The notes under the pieces are model-generated. The model worked only from the letters and a program-made list of their open reading frames with translations. It had not been told where the DNA came from and did not search any database. This document shows positions 7,869-15,432 of a DNA stretch of 20,738 nucleotides, in pieces. Source of the stretch: Acidobacteriota bacterium. Lineage in GTDB: Bacteria; Acidobacteriota; Thermoanaerobaculia; Multivoradales; JAHEKO01. The stretch lies in contig JAOTUP010000003.1 in the NCBI GenBank assembly GCA_029863825.1, positions 1-20,738 on the forward strand, given 5' to 3'. Each line of letters starts with the position of its first letter. The stretch's first letter is position 1. Both the position numbers and the translations under genes were made by a program.

Positions 7869-8456
7869 GTGTCGAAGGAACTGCCGCAGACGCCGGATAA
7901 AGAGCTGATTGCGGCTGTTCTCAACGGCGACCAGGAGAAGTTCAGTGAACTTGTCAATCGCTATCAAGGACGGCTGGTCAACTTCCTTTTCCGCTTGCTG
8001 CGGGACTTGGCCGACGCTCACGATCTGGCACAAGAGGTATTCCTCAAGGTCTACCGAGCGCTTGACCGCTATGACCCGCAGTACAAGTTCTCGACGTGGC
8101 TTTTCAGGGTGGCGCAGAATGCCGCCATCGATCGCATCCGCAAACGTCGGCTGCAGCTGGTGTCGATGGACCGGCCAGGTCGCGACGGCGACGACGACAA
8201 GAGCTGGGAGTTCCCGGGCGACGAGCGCAGCCCGTATGCGCAGCTACGCAATCGAGAGCGAGGGCGCGCGATCAAGGAGGCCATCGATGAGCTGCCGTGG
8301 GAGTATCGGGAGCTGATCGTCATGCGGCATTTCGGTGAGTTGTCGTATAACGAGATCGCTGACATCAAGGAGATGCCGCTGGGGACGGTCAAGAACAAGC
8401 TCTTTCGGGGGCGGCAGATGCTGAAAGAGTCACTGCAGGATTTTCTGAGCGATTGA
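7869..8456 (+). CDS. RNA polymerase sigma factor, ECF (RpoE-like) type
   Basis: This is a 195-residue group 4 sigma factor that directs RNA polymerase to a stress or envelope regulon. Sigma region 2 spans about residues 25-95, with DAHDLAQEVFLKVYRALDRY and then STWLFRVAQNAAIDRIRKRR, the -10 melting and recognition part. A charged linker of about 35 residues follows. Region 4 spans about 133-187 with LPWEYRELIVMRHFGELSYNEIA and the helix-turn-helix PLGTVKNKLFRGRQML. I chose GTG 7869 (AGGA at 7862-7865) because the protein then starts just before region 2. The same frame stays open back to 7440, but that stretch overlaps the upstream gene and is not sigma-like. The anti-sigma gene begins 10 bases after its stop, so it is probably held inactive by that partner. 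Confidence 0.94.
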   Translation: MSKELPQTPDKELIAAVLNGDQEKFSELVNRYQGRLVNFLFRLLRDLADAHDLAQEVFLKVYRALDRYDPQYKFSTWLFRVAQNAAIDRIRKRRLQLVSMDRPGRDGDDDKSWEFPGDERSPYAQLRNRERGRAIKEAIDELPWEYRELIVMRHFGELSYNEIADIKEMPLGTVKNKLFRGRQMLKESLQDFLSD

Positions 8457-8466
8457 GGAGACTCGC

Positions 8467-9063
8467 GTGTCCCTGATTCCATCGGAGAACCACTCTCAGT
8501 TCAAGGAATGGCTCTACCTCCAGGCCGACGGCATGCTGGGCGGCGAAGATCGCCGGCGACTGGAGAGCCATATGGCGGTCTGCGAAGAATGCCGACGCGA
8601 GAGACGGGAGGCGACTCGATTGCTGGACTTGCTCGGCGAAGCGGTTGTAGCGGTTGATACCGGTCTGGCCGGGCGCGTCATGAGCAGCCTGCCGGAAGCT
8701 GGGTGGGAGTCGAAATCAGCGGCAAGCTGGCGATTGGCAGTGGCAGTGTTCGCCCTCTTGGGGACGGGGGCGGCTGTCCTGGGGCTTGGTGAGACGTCGG
8801 CGGATGTGCCGGTTGCCGGAGCTGCACTGGCCCTGGCGAGCCTCTTCCGGTCAGCCCTGCTGGCCGGCGGTGGTCTCTTGGCGGCTTCCTGGACCGGCCT
8901 CGGTCTGGCGCTTGACGAGCTGTTCGCCGGTTCGCGAGTTGCGTTTGCGGTGTTTGCCCTCTTGGTCTTCGGGATCGACGTGCTCTTCCTGCGACTGGTG
9001 CTGCGACGTCGACTGCGCCAGATGGAGAGCAAAGTTGAATCTGAACCGCCGACTCACCGCTGA
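8467..9063 (+). CDS. Membrane-bound zinc-finger anti-sigma factor
   Basis: The protein has 198 residues. The N-terminus carries the anti-sigma zinc motif H-x3-C-x2-C (H35, C39, C42 in SHMAVCEEC) within a short helical domain. In the ZAS family this domain binds and blocks the cognate ECF sigma factor. From about residue 87 there are three to four hydrophobic segments (LAVAVFALLGTGAAVLGLG, two in the alanine/leucine-rich middle, and VAFAVFALLVFGIDVLFLRLVL), then a basic tail. Little of the protein would reach the periplasm, so the signal may be sensed in the membrane or by partners. GTG 8467 has GAGGAG (8455-8460) 6 bases upstream, overlapping the sigma stop. It sits directly after the sigma gene, as expected for a cognate pair. 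Confidence 0.88.
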   Translation: MSLIPSENHSQFKEWLYLQADGMLGGEDRRRLESHMAVCEECRRERREATRLLDLLGEAVVAVDTGLAGRVMSSLPEAGWESKSAASWRLAVAVFALLGTGAAVLGLGETSADVPVAGAALALASLFRSALLAGGGLLAASWTGLGLALDELFAGSRVAFAVFALLVFGIDVLFLRLVLRRRLRQMESKVESEPPTHR

Positions 9064-9097
9064 GCGCGGGCCTGCTGCTGTTACGATTGAGCCAACG

Positions 9098-10054
9098 ATG
9101 GATCCTGCTTCCAGTTCCGTTCGTCGAGCTTGGTGCATCGTGTGGCTGGCGCTGCTTCTCGGGGGTGCGGCCGGCGACAGCGCTCGCGGCGAGGATCCGG
9201 CGCTGGTGATCTCGTCGGGAAGCCTCGCCAGGCGAGAGGTCGTGGCTCTTGGTCGGGATTTGGAGGTCGCGGGTCGGGCCCTCGATACCGTTGCAGCGGT
9301 AAACGGTTCCGTGAGAGTGAGTGGCAGCGTGGGGGGAGACATTATCGTTCTCGGAGGGGATGTGCTGCTGCAGCGAAGTGCCCGCGTTGCTGGCGACGTT
9401 TTCGTTCTGGGAGGTCGGATCGAAACCCGGGCGGGTGCCGTGATCGAAGGGCGTTCGGTCTCCTATCCGACGCTGGGTGCGGCGTGGCTGATCCTCCTCG
9501 AAGGGCCGAGCCTGGGGTTGTCGTCGCTGTCGCGAGTGGTGGTTGGAGCCAAGATGGCGTTACTGGCCGCATGGCTGGGCTGGTCGATATTGCTCTTCGC
9601 CATTGCTGGCCGGGAGGTCCTTCATACCTCGCAGGCGCTGCGCGACGAGCCGTTTCGTAGCTTCCTGATCGGGCTATCCGGCGTGCTCTCTTTGTTCCTG
9701 ACGGCTCTTTTGCTGAGCTCTCTGGCGGCTGTGGTTATCGGCGTACCGCTCCTTTTCTTGGTGATCGGCATTGCCGCAGCGCTGAAACTCTGGGGCCTGG
9801 TTGCGGTCTTCCATGCCGCCGGCCGCGTTCTGGTGCGCGATCTCTTGTCGAGGCGATGGAACCCGCTCAACTACGCCATGACCGGACTGCTGGTTCTGGG
9901 TGGCCTGAAGATAGTGCCCTATCTCGGGATGTGGGTGTGGACGGCGGCGAGCCTGCTGGGTATCGGCGCCACACTGATGACGAAGTTCGGACTGCAGGAG
10001 CCATGGCTGCAGGGTCCAATGACGCAAAAGAGAGGCCTCGCGGACAGCCTCTGA
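9098..10054 (+). CDS. Membrane protein with exported bactofilin-like (polymer-forming) domain
   Basis: The protein has 318 residues. An N-terminal signal (RRAWCIVWLALLLGGAAG) is followed at about residues 30-125 by short beta-strand repeats of the type GDIIVLGGDVLL and GDVFVLGGRIET with GS-V-V-G steps. This matches the right-handed beta-helix of bactofilin or polymer-forming proteins. The rest is membrane: about four to five hydrophobic helices from residue 140 to the end (for example LLAAWLGWSILLFAIAG, VLSLFLTALLLSSLAAVVIG and GLLVLGGLKIVPYLG). Similar proteins often follow sigma/anti-sigma pairs, but their role is not established. ATG 9098 is 34 bases after the anti-sigma stop. The frame is open further upstream to 8786, but that part overlaps the anti-sigma gene. 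The gene is probably in the ECF operon, perhaps as a sensor or an envelope structural product. Confidence 0.8.
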   Translation: MDPASSSVRRAWCIVWLALLLGGAAGDSARGEDPALVISSGSLARREVVALGRDLEVAGRALDTVAAVNGSVRVSGSVGGDIIVLGGDVLLQRSARVAGDVFVLGGRIETRAGAVIEGRSVSYPTLGAAWLILLEGPSLGLSSLSRVVVGAKMALLAAWLGWSILLFAIAGREVLHTSQALRDEPFRSFLIGLSGVLSLFLTALLLSSLAAVVIGVPLLFLVIGIAAALKLWGLVAVFHAAGRVLVRDLLSRRWNPLNYAMTGLLVLGGLKIVPYLGMWVWTAASLLGIGATLMTKFGLQEPWLQGPMTQKRGLADSL

Positions 10055-10069
10055 CCGGCGGCGAGGAGC

Positions 10070-10098
10070 TTGACCCTCTGCAGGTGATCCCGTACGCT
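10070..10098 (+). promoter_or_regulatory. Candidate sigma-70 promoter for the TPR gene
   Basis: TTGACC (10070-10075) is separated by exactly 17 bases from TACGCT (10093-10098). The -35 box matches the consensus at 5 of 6 positions and the -10 at 3 of 6 (TAxxxT). It lies in the 105-base gap after the membrane-protein gene and about 60 bases before the TPR start, so it would begin a new transcript for the TPR and proS genes. The -10 is weak, so this is tentative. Confidence 0.4.
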
Positions 10099-10159
10099 CT
10101 GGCGGCCTTCAGCTCTGGTGCCGTGCAGGGCCCGGGAGTCATCGGGAGGTGCAAACCCT

Positions 10160-12001
10160 ATGTATTGTCAGGCTTGTGGCGCGCTCAACCGGGACGAAGA
10201 AGAGTTCTGTGTCCGCTGTCACCAGAAGCTTCTCGTACTCTCCGGGCTGGCGGCCGATGAGGATCGTGGCTTCGACGCCGAAGGCGAGGAAAGCTTCTCT
10301 TTCGACGAGCATTTGCTCGAGCGAATCTCGATTCTGGAGGAAGCCGTCAAGCGCACTGCGGAAACCGTGCGGTTGGCGATGACTGCCATCACCAAGCAAG
10401 AGCGCAGCATTCTCGTCAATCAAACTGGCTTGGCGACGCTGCGCGATCTCCTCGAGGACAAGCAACTCCTGGCGCACGACGAGTGGAGCAGTCGCTGGGA
10501 AGAGACGATGGACTACCAGGTGCTGGCGCTGGAGAAGCGTCAACGGTTCCTGGATCTCAAGGAGCGCATGGTCGCTCTCTTCGCGGGCAGGAAGCGCAAG
10601 CTCTTCGAACAGCTCTTGGATGATGCCGAATATGCGCTTTTCGCCTTCGATGTCGAGCGCGCCCTGAGTGCCCTGGAAACTGCGTTCAAGCTGGATCGAG
10701 ACAACTATGAACTCGCCTACTTCATCGGCGAGATCTACTTCAACGACGGTGAGCCGGAGCGAGCGCTACCGTATTTCATCCAGGTCTTGCGTGTTGCACC
10801 GGATCACTACGAGGGCCTCGTCTTTTCCGGCGTGATTCGGCATGAGCGGGGAGAGACGCCGGAAGCGGAGAAACTCCTCAAGCGGGCGGTCGCGCTGCAC
10901 CCGGATTCGTTCCTTCCGAACTTCAGTCTCGGAGCGATCTACGCCAGCCGCGGGAACCTGACTCGGGCCACCGCTCTTCTGGAGAAGGCGACACGGATCG
11001 AATCAGTACCCGAGGCGCTGTTTCTGCTCGGCAGCTGCCTCTACGAGATGGGACAGGCGAGCCGGGCGATTCAGCGACTCGAAGCGGTCGTTCGCCTTGA
11101 TCCGTCACATGAGGAAGGACATCACTTGCTCGGACTGGCGTACCTGGATCGGGGCTGGAATCGCAAAGCGCTGGCTTCATTTCGTCAGGCACAGAGCCTC
11201 AATCCGAAGAAGCTACGCTACCAGGACCTGGTCCGCTATCTCTCCGGTCAGGGCTCGTCACCACTGCCTCGTGTAGGCGAGGAGGCGGCGCGGTGGCTCG
11301 AACAGGCCGAATCCGTGCGGTTGGAGAACACCGATCGGGCTCTCACCTTCTACCGGCGGGCCCTGAACGCCGATCCGGACAATCCGACACTTCTCATCTC
11401 ATTCGCTCTCGCCTGCCTAGAGATGAAAAAGTCACGCGAGACCGAAGCATTGACGCGCCGGGTGCTGGAGCTCGAGCCGGAGGAGATGTTGAAAGCGACG
11501 GCCTGCGCGACGCTGATCGAAGCCTTGCGGGTTGAAGGGAGGTTTCGCGAGGGGAACCGAATCGGCACTCGGTTGCTGGAGGAGAGCACCACGTCATTCA
11601 GTAGAACGATCGCGTACTACGAGATGGCGTTCAATCTGGCGGAGATGGAGGAGGACCTCGACCGCGCCCTCGAGTTCGCCCATCAGTCCCTGTCATTGTC
11701 TCCGGAGGAGCTGAAGCAGTTCCCGCTGGCCGCCATTGGCTGGGTGCATTTCAAGCGCCAGGAACTCGACAAGGCTGTTGATTTTCTGAGTCAGTCCAGC
11801 GATTTGGATCCTTCGGCGACGACATTGACTCATCTGGGCATGGCTCTGCTGGCCGCAGGCGAAGACAGCCGAGCCAAGACGGTGCTTGCCCGAGCCCGCC
11901 AGTCCGAGGTTCACGCTGCGTCGGTGCAGCAGCGAATGATGGACTGCATGAAAGATACGAGCCGCCTGCTCGAGCGCGTGCGCGAGCGGGAAAGGAAGTG
12001 A
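10160..12001 (+). CDS. Zinc-ribbon, TPR-repeat protein
   Basis: The protein has 613 residues. The first 20 form a small zinc ribbon with two CxxC knuckles (C3, C6, C17, C20). An acidic linker is followed by a long helical, probably coiled-coil part (about residues 55-130). From about residue 165 to 600 there are many tetratricopeptide repeats, for example ERALPYFIQVLRVAPDHYEG, EAEKLLKRAVALHPDS and RALTFYRRALNADPDNP. No signal peptide or membrane segment is seen, so it is probably cytoplasmic and acts as a protein-binding scaffold. I chose ATG 10160, with GGGAGG (10144-10149) 10 bases upstream, because it puts the first knuckle at the very N-terminus. It ends 21 bases before proS, whose ribosome binding site overlaps its stop. 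The partner is unknown. Confidence 0.85.
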   Translation: MYCQACGALNRDEEEFCVRCHQKLLVLSGLAADEDRGFDAEGEESFSFDEHLLERISILEEAVKRTAETVRLAMTAITKQERSILVNQTGLATLRDLLEDKQLLAHDEWSSRWEETMDYQVLALEKRQRFLDLKERMVALFAGRKRKLFEQLLDDAEYALFAFDVERALSALETAFKLDRDNYELAYFIGEIYFNDGEPERALPYFIQVLRVAPDHYEGLVFSGVIRHERGETPEAEKLLKRAVALHPDSFLPNFSLGAIYASRGNLTRATALLEKATRIESVPEALFLLGSCLYEMGQASRAIQRLEAVVRLDPSHEEGHHLLGLAYLDRGWNRKALASFRQAQSLNPKKLRYQDLVRYLSGQGSSPLPRVGEEAARWLEQAESVRLENTDRALTFYRRALNADPDNPTLLISFALACLEMKKSRETEALTRRVLELEPEEMLKATACATLIEALRVEGRFREGNRIGTRLLEESTTSFSRTIAYYEMAFNLAEMEEDLDRALEFAHQSLSLSPEELKQFPLAAIGWVHFKRQELDKAVDFLSQSSDLDPSATTLTHLGMALLAAGEDSRAKTVLARARQSEVHAASVQQRMMDCMKDTSRLLERVRERERK

Positions 12002-12022
12002 AGGAGGAGCAAGAAGTAACCC

Positions 12023-13750
12023 ATGCGATGGAGTCGTTTCTACCTCAATACGGTTCGCGAGGTGCCCCGGGATGCGGAGGTGGCCAGCCACCGGCTGATG
12101 ATCCGGGCCGGCATGATCCGCAAGGTCGCAGCCGGAATCTATACGTACTTGCCTCTCGGCTGGCGCAGCTTGTCCAAGTTGGAGACCATCGTTCGTGGGG
12201 AGCTGGCAAAAGCCGACTGCATCGAGCTTTCGATGCCCGCCGTGCAGCCGTCAGAGCTGTGGATGGAATCGGGTCGCTGGGACCGTTACGGCAATGAGCT
12301 GCTCAGAATAACGGATAGGCATGACCGCGAGTTCTGCTTCGGCCCGACTCACGAGGAGGTCATAACCGACCTGGTGCGTCATGACATCACCAGCTATCGG
12401 CAGTTGCCGGTCAATCTGTACCAGATTCAGACCAAGTTCCGCGACGAGATCCGGCCGCGGTTCGGACTCATGCGGGGGCGCGAGTTCCTGATGAAGGACG
12501 CCTATTCGTTTCATGCCGACGGCAGCGGCCTCGAAGAGACGTATCAGGATATGCGGCGGGCCTACGACAGGATCTTCACTGCCTGCGGACTCGACTTTCT
12601 GCGCGTCGAGGCGGATAGCGGTGCCATCGGTGGCTCCGTGTCCCACGAGTTCATGGTCACCGCGAAGACCGGGGAAAGTGTCGTCGTTCAGTGTCCGAAG
12701 TGCGGATACGGTGCCAACCAGGAACGTGCGGAAGCCGGAGATCTGGAGGCGCCGGAGCCGCAGGAGTCGACGCTGGCGTCGGAGGTGGCGACTCCAGGTA
12801 AGACGGGCGTCGAGGAGGTGGCCGAGTTTTTGAAAGTCGATCCGCGCCGGGTAGTCAAGACCTTGGTCTACGACACGGACCACGGCGTCGTCGCGGTGGC
12901 GATCCGGGGTGATCGCGAGCTCAACGAGGTCAAACTGGGGAATTTTCTCAACACGACGGCAGTCGAGCTTGCGGGCGAGGCGACGATCCTGGCCGCGACC
13001 GGTGCGCCGGTGGGATTTGCCGGCCCTGTGGGCTTGGCTCCCGACGTTCGGTTCCTCGCCGATGAATCGGTGCGCGCCCTCACCGCCTTCGTGTGCGGTG
13101 CCAACAAGGGCGACGCTCATTTGACGGATGTCGAGTGGGGTCGCGACGCCGCGCCGGAGGCGTGGGGAGACTTCCTCACCGTCGACGCGGACGACCCGTG
13201 TGGGCGATGCGGCAGCCCCTTGCAGGTCAGCAGGGGTATCGAGGTGGGGCATATCTTCAAGCTCGGGACCAAGTACTCAGAGCCCATGGGTTGCACGTTC
13301 GCCGATGAGAACGGAAGCGATCGCGCAATGGAAATGGGATGCTACGGATTGGGCATAGGCCGGACCGTGGCAGCTGCCATCGAACAGAATCACGACGAAA
13401 ACGGCATCATTTGGCCGCTTCCGCTGGCACCATTCGAGGTCCTTGTGGCGCCCCTCAGCGACCGCGATCCGGCGTTGCTCGAAGTTGCAGAGAAGCTCTA
13501 CGCGGAGCTTGCTGCTCAGGGCGTCGACGTACTGCTGGACGATCGCGCTGAGCGACCTGGCGTCAAGTTCAAGGATGCGGATCTGATCGGTTTTCCGGTG
13601 CGACTCGTGATCGGTGGAAAGTCTCTGGCGGAAGGGAAGGTCGAGCTTTCATTGCGCCGAGATCGCGAGAAGATGGCGGTCTCGGTCACCGATGCAGTCG
13701 AGAAGGTCGCAGAGCTTCTGCAACGTGAGCAACCCGGCGAGACTCAATAG
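12023..13750 (+). CDS. proS: Prolyl-tRNA synthetase, bacterial type
   Basis: The enzyme charges tRNA-Pro with proline. The protein has 575 residues, typical of the bacterial-type (ProS1) enzyme. Class II motifs are visible: RAGMIRKVAAGIYTYLPLGWR near the N-terminus, FCFGPTHEEV, KFRDEIRPRFGLMRGREFLMKDAYSF, and motif 3 CYGLGIGRTVAAA. Between residues about 228 and 390 lies the inserted INS editing domain, which hydrolyses mischarged Ala-tRNA-Pro. It is flanked by CxxC pairs C224/C227 and C393/C396. The anticodon-binding domain ends the protein (VDVLLDDRAERPGVKFKDADLIG). AAGGAGGAG (12001-12009) is a strong ribosome site, though 13 bases from ATG 12023, which starts at the canonical MRWSRFYL. It is convergent with the CorC-like gene. 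Confidence 0.97.
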   Translation: MRWSRFYLNTVREVPRDAEVASHRLMIRAGMIRKVAAGIYTYLPLGWRSLSKLETIVRGELAKADCIELSMPAVQPSELWMESGRWDRYGNELLRITDRHDREFCFGPTHEEVITDLVRHDITSYRQLPVNLYQIQTKFRDEIRPRFGLMRGREFLMKDAYSFHADGSGLEETYQDMRRAYDRIFTACGLDFLRVEADSGAIGGSVSHEFMVTAKTGESVVVQCPKCGYGANQERAEAGDLEAPEPQESTLASEVATPGKTGVEEVAEFLKVDPRRVVKTLVYDTDHGVVAVAIRGDRELNEVKLGNFLNTTAVELAGEATILAATGAPVGFAGPVGLAPDVRFLADESVRALTAFVCGANKGDAHLTDVEWGRDAAPEAWGDFLTVDADDPCGRCGSPLQVSRGIEVGHIFKLGTKYSEPMGCTFADENGSDRAMEMGCYGLGIGRTVAAAIEQNHDENGIIWPLPLAPFEVLVAPLSDRDPALLEVAEKLYAELAAQGVDVLLDDRAERPGVKFKDADLIGFPVRLVIGGKSLAEGKVELSLRRDREKMAVSVTDAVEKVAELLQREQPGETQ

Positions 13751-13758
13751 AGCGGTCG

Positions 13759-13804
13759 CCTGAAACTCTCAGCGCGCGGAGCCTCATACGTTGAGATTTT
13801 CAGG
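13759..13804. terminator. Inverted repeat between convergent genes, possible bidirectional terminator
   Basis: The arms 13759-13774 and 13789-13804 are complementary at 14 of 16 positions, with a 14-base loop. It lies 8 bases after the proS stop, and its right arm covers the stop codon of the convergent - strand gene (13800-13802). The only T-run is inside the arm (TTTT 13797-13800), so it departs from the classical intrinsic terminator. Its place between two converging genes still favours a termination role. Confidence 0.45.
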
Positions 13805-15155
13805 AGCCGGAGCCAGCCGCTTTCCGAACGAGGGTGACATCGAGCGAGTGAATCCGATTGCCCGCCACGTCTCGCACCACCAGCTCGAGCGGTGGCAACT
13901 TGACGACGTCACCGGGTTTTGCGCTGCGTCCGAGCTCGGATAGCACGACACCGGCAACGGTGTCCTCGTCGCGGTCGCTGAACTCGACGGACAATGCATC
14001 TTCGAGGTCTTCCACCAGCATCGTGCCCGAGACTTGCCACACGCCGTCTGTCTTCTCGACACACTCGGGGGCCTCGAGATCGAATTCGTCCTGGATCTCA
14101 CCGACAATTTCTTCGAGGACGTTCTCGAGTGTGACGATCCCGCTCACGCCGCCGTATTCGTCCAATACTGCTGCCAGATGAGCGTTCTCTCTACGCATGC
14201 GGCGAAGCAGTCGATCTAGTGTGAGGGTTTCGGGGACAAAGGCGATCTCGCGGCACAGATCCTGAAGCTGGGAGGGCATTGGATCGGCGCGGAAGAGGTC
14301 TTTGATGTGGACAAAACCGAGTATGTGGTCGAGATCGCTTTCTGCCAGTGGTAGCCGTGTGTGACCACTGTGGCGTGCCGTTTCGATGTTGTCTTGCATC
14401 GAGCGATTGGTCGAAAGATAGACGACATCGGCTCTCGGTACCATGATCTTTCGCACTGGGCGGTTAGCGAAAGTAAAGACGTTATCGAGGATGCGCCGTT
14501 TCTGCGTCGACAGGCGATCGCTGGCGGAGGAGGCGAGGATCCGACGCAGCTCCTCTTCGTCATGCCCCATCTCTGCTTCGCTGACCGGTTCGATGCCGAA
14601 AACGCGGAGAATGGCATTGGCGATGTGATTGAGAATCCAGATGGCTGGGTAGCTGACCTTGAAGAAGATCCAGAGTGGAATTGCGATCCACAAACTGGTC
14701 GGTTCCGGCTTGCGAATTGCCAGCGACTTCGGTGCCAGCTCTCCGAGGACGATGTGCAGAATCGTTATGGAGAGGAACGCCGCGGTGAGACTGATCGAGT
14801 GCACGAGGGCAGGTGAGCTTCCCGGCACTTTCGTGACGAGCGGCTCAATCAGCCAGGCGAACGCGGGCTCACCGATCCAGCCGAGCGCCAGGCTGGCGAG
14901 TGTGATCCCCAGCTGAGTCGCCGACAGATAAGCGTCCAGGTGACGGACCATATTCCGCGCCACCTTGCCGCGAAACTCGCCGCGCTGGACGTAGGGATCG
15001 ATCTGAGTAGGTCGTACTTTGACCAACGCGAACTCCGCGGCGACGAAGAAGCCGTTGATCACGACGAGGATGAATGCCGCGCTCAGGCCGACCCACGGGT
15101 CGATGTCGAGTGCGGCTCCAGGGGGGCCGGAGAAGGCGAGAGTCGTCAGGTTCAT
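13800..15155 (-). CDS. CNNM/CorC (HlyC) family transporter-like membrane protein with CBS domains
   Basis: The protein has 451 residues. Residues 1-200 form the DUF21/CNNM membrane domain, with a hydrophobic start (AAFILVVINGFFVAAEFALVKVR), SATQLGITLASLALGWIGEP, and HIVLGELAPKSLAI. A tandem CBS pair follows (about 215-335) with VRKIMVPRADVVYLSTN and ENAHLAAVLDEYGGVSGIVTLENVLEEIVGEI. The CorC_HlyC domain ends the protein (about 355-445). Family members act in magnesium/cobalt transport or homeostasis. The hemolysin name is historical, and neither activity can be proven here. The start is the ATG read on the - strand at 15155-15153. It is the only protein gene on the - strand: convergent with proS and divergent from the UnbV gene across a 277-base spacer. 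Confidence 0.93.
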   Translation of the reverse strand: MNLTTLAFSGPPGAALDIDPWVGLSAAFILVVINGFFVAAEFALVKVRPTQIDPYVQRGEFRGKVARNMVRHLDAYLSATQLGITLASLALGWIGEPAFAWLIEPLVTKVPGSSPALVHSISLTAAFLSITILHIVLGELAPKSLAIRKPEPTSLWIAIPLWIFFKVSYPAIWILNHIANAILRVFGIEPVSEAEMGHDEEELRRILASSASDRLSTQKRRILDNVFTFANRPVRKIMVPRADVVYLSTNRSMQDNIETARHSGHTRLPLAESDLDHILGFVHIKDLFRADPMPSQLQDLCREIAFVPETLTLDRLLRRMRRENAHLAAVLDEYGGVSGIVTLENVLEEIVGEIQDEFDLEAPECVEKTDGVWQVSGTMLVEDLEDALSVEFSDRDEDTVAGVVLSELGRSAKPGDVVKLPPLELVVRDVAGNRIHSLDVTLVRKAAGSGS

Positions 15156-15408
15156 GGTTGGTCATCCAGGCCGATGAGCATCTCAGCCAGCCGGCTGCAT
15201 CACCCCTGCCGAGTCCCTGCTTCGGTATCGCGTGAGGTGCGCCGTCGAATGCGACAGGCAGTCGTCATCAGGAATGAGCTGGCTGAAGCCTGAATCTGGG
15301 GCCGGATGGGATGGTCCATGCGTTGGGATGTAGTCTAGCAGTCCGGCTGCGGGATACGCCATTCGGAGGGCGATTGTGGACTCGCGGCCCTGACCGTGAA
15401 GCCGCCGC

Positions 15409-15414
15409 TATAAT
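15409..15414 (+). promoter_or_regulatory. Perfect -10 box upstream of the FG-GAP/UnbV gene
   Basis: TATAAT sits 19-24 bases before the earliest possible start (GTG 15433) and about 60 before TTG 15475. No good -35 box is present at the expected spacing, and there is no TG extension. If real, the short leader favours the TTG 15475 start or a nearly leaderless transcript from 15433. An exact -10 hexamer is unusual in DNA this GC-rich, which is the main support. Confidence 0.4.
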
Positions 15415-15432
15415 CCGACACAGTTCGAAGAG

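Noticed and set aside
8786..9097. N-terminal extension of the bactofilin-like protein
   Set aside because: It overlaps the anti-sigma gene. A signal peptide begins right after ATG 9098.
12251..13252. 333-residue - strand frame inside proS
   Set aside because: Shadow of proS, with no motifs and no ribosome site.
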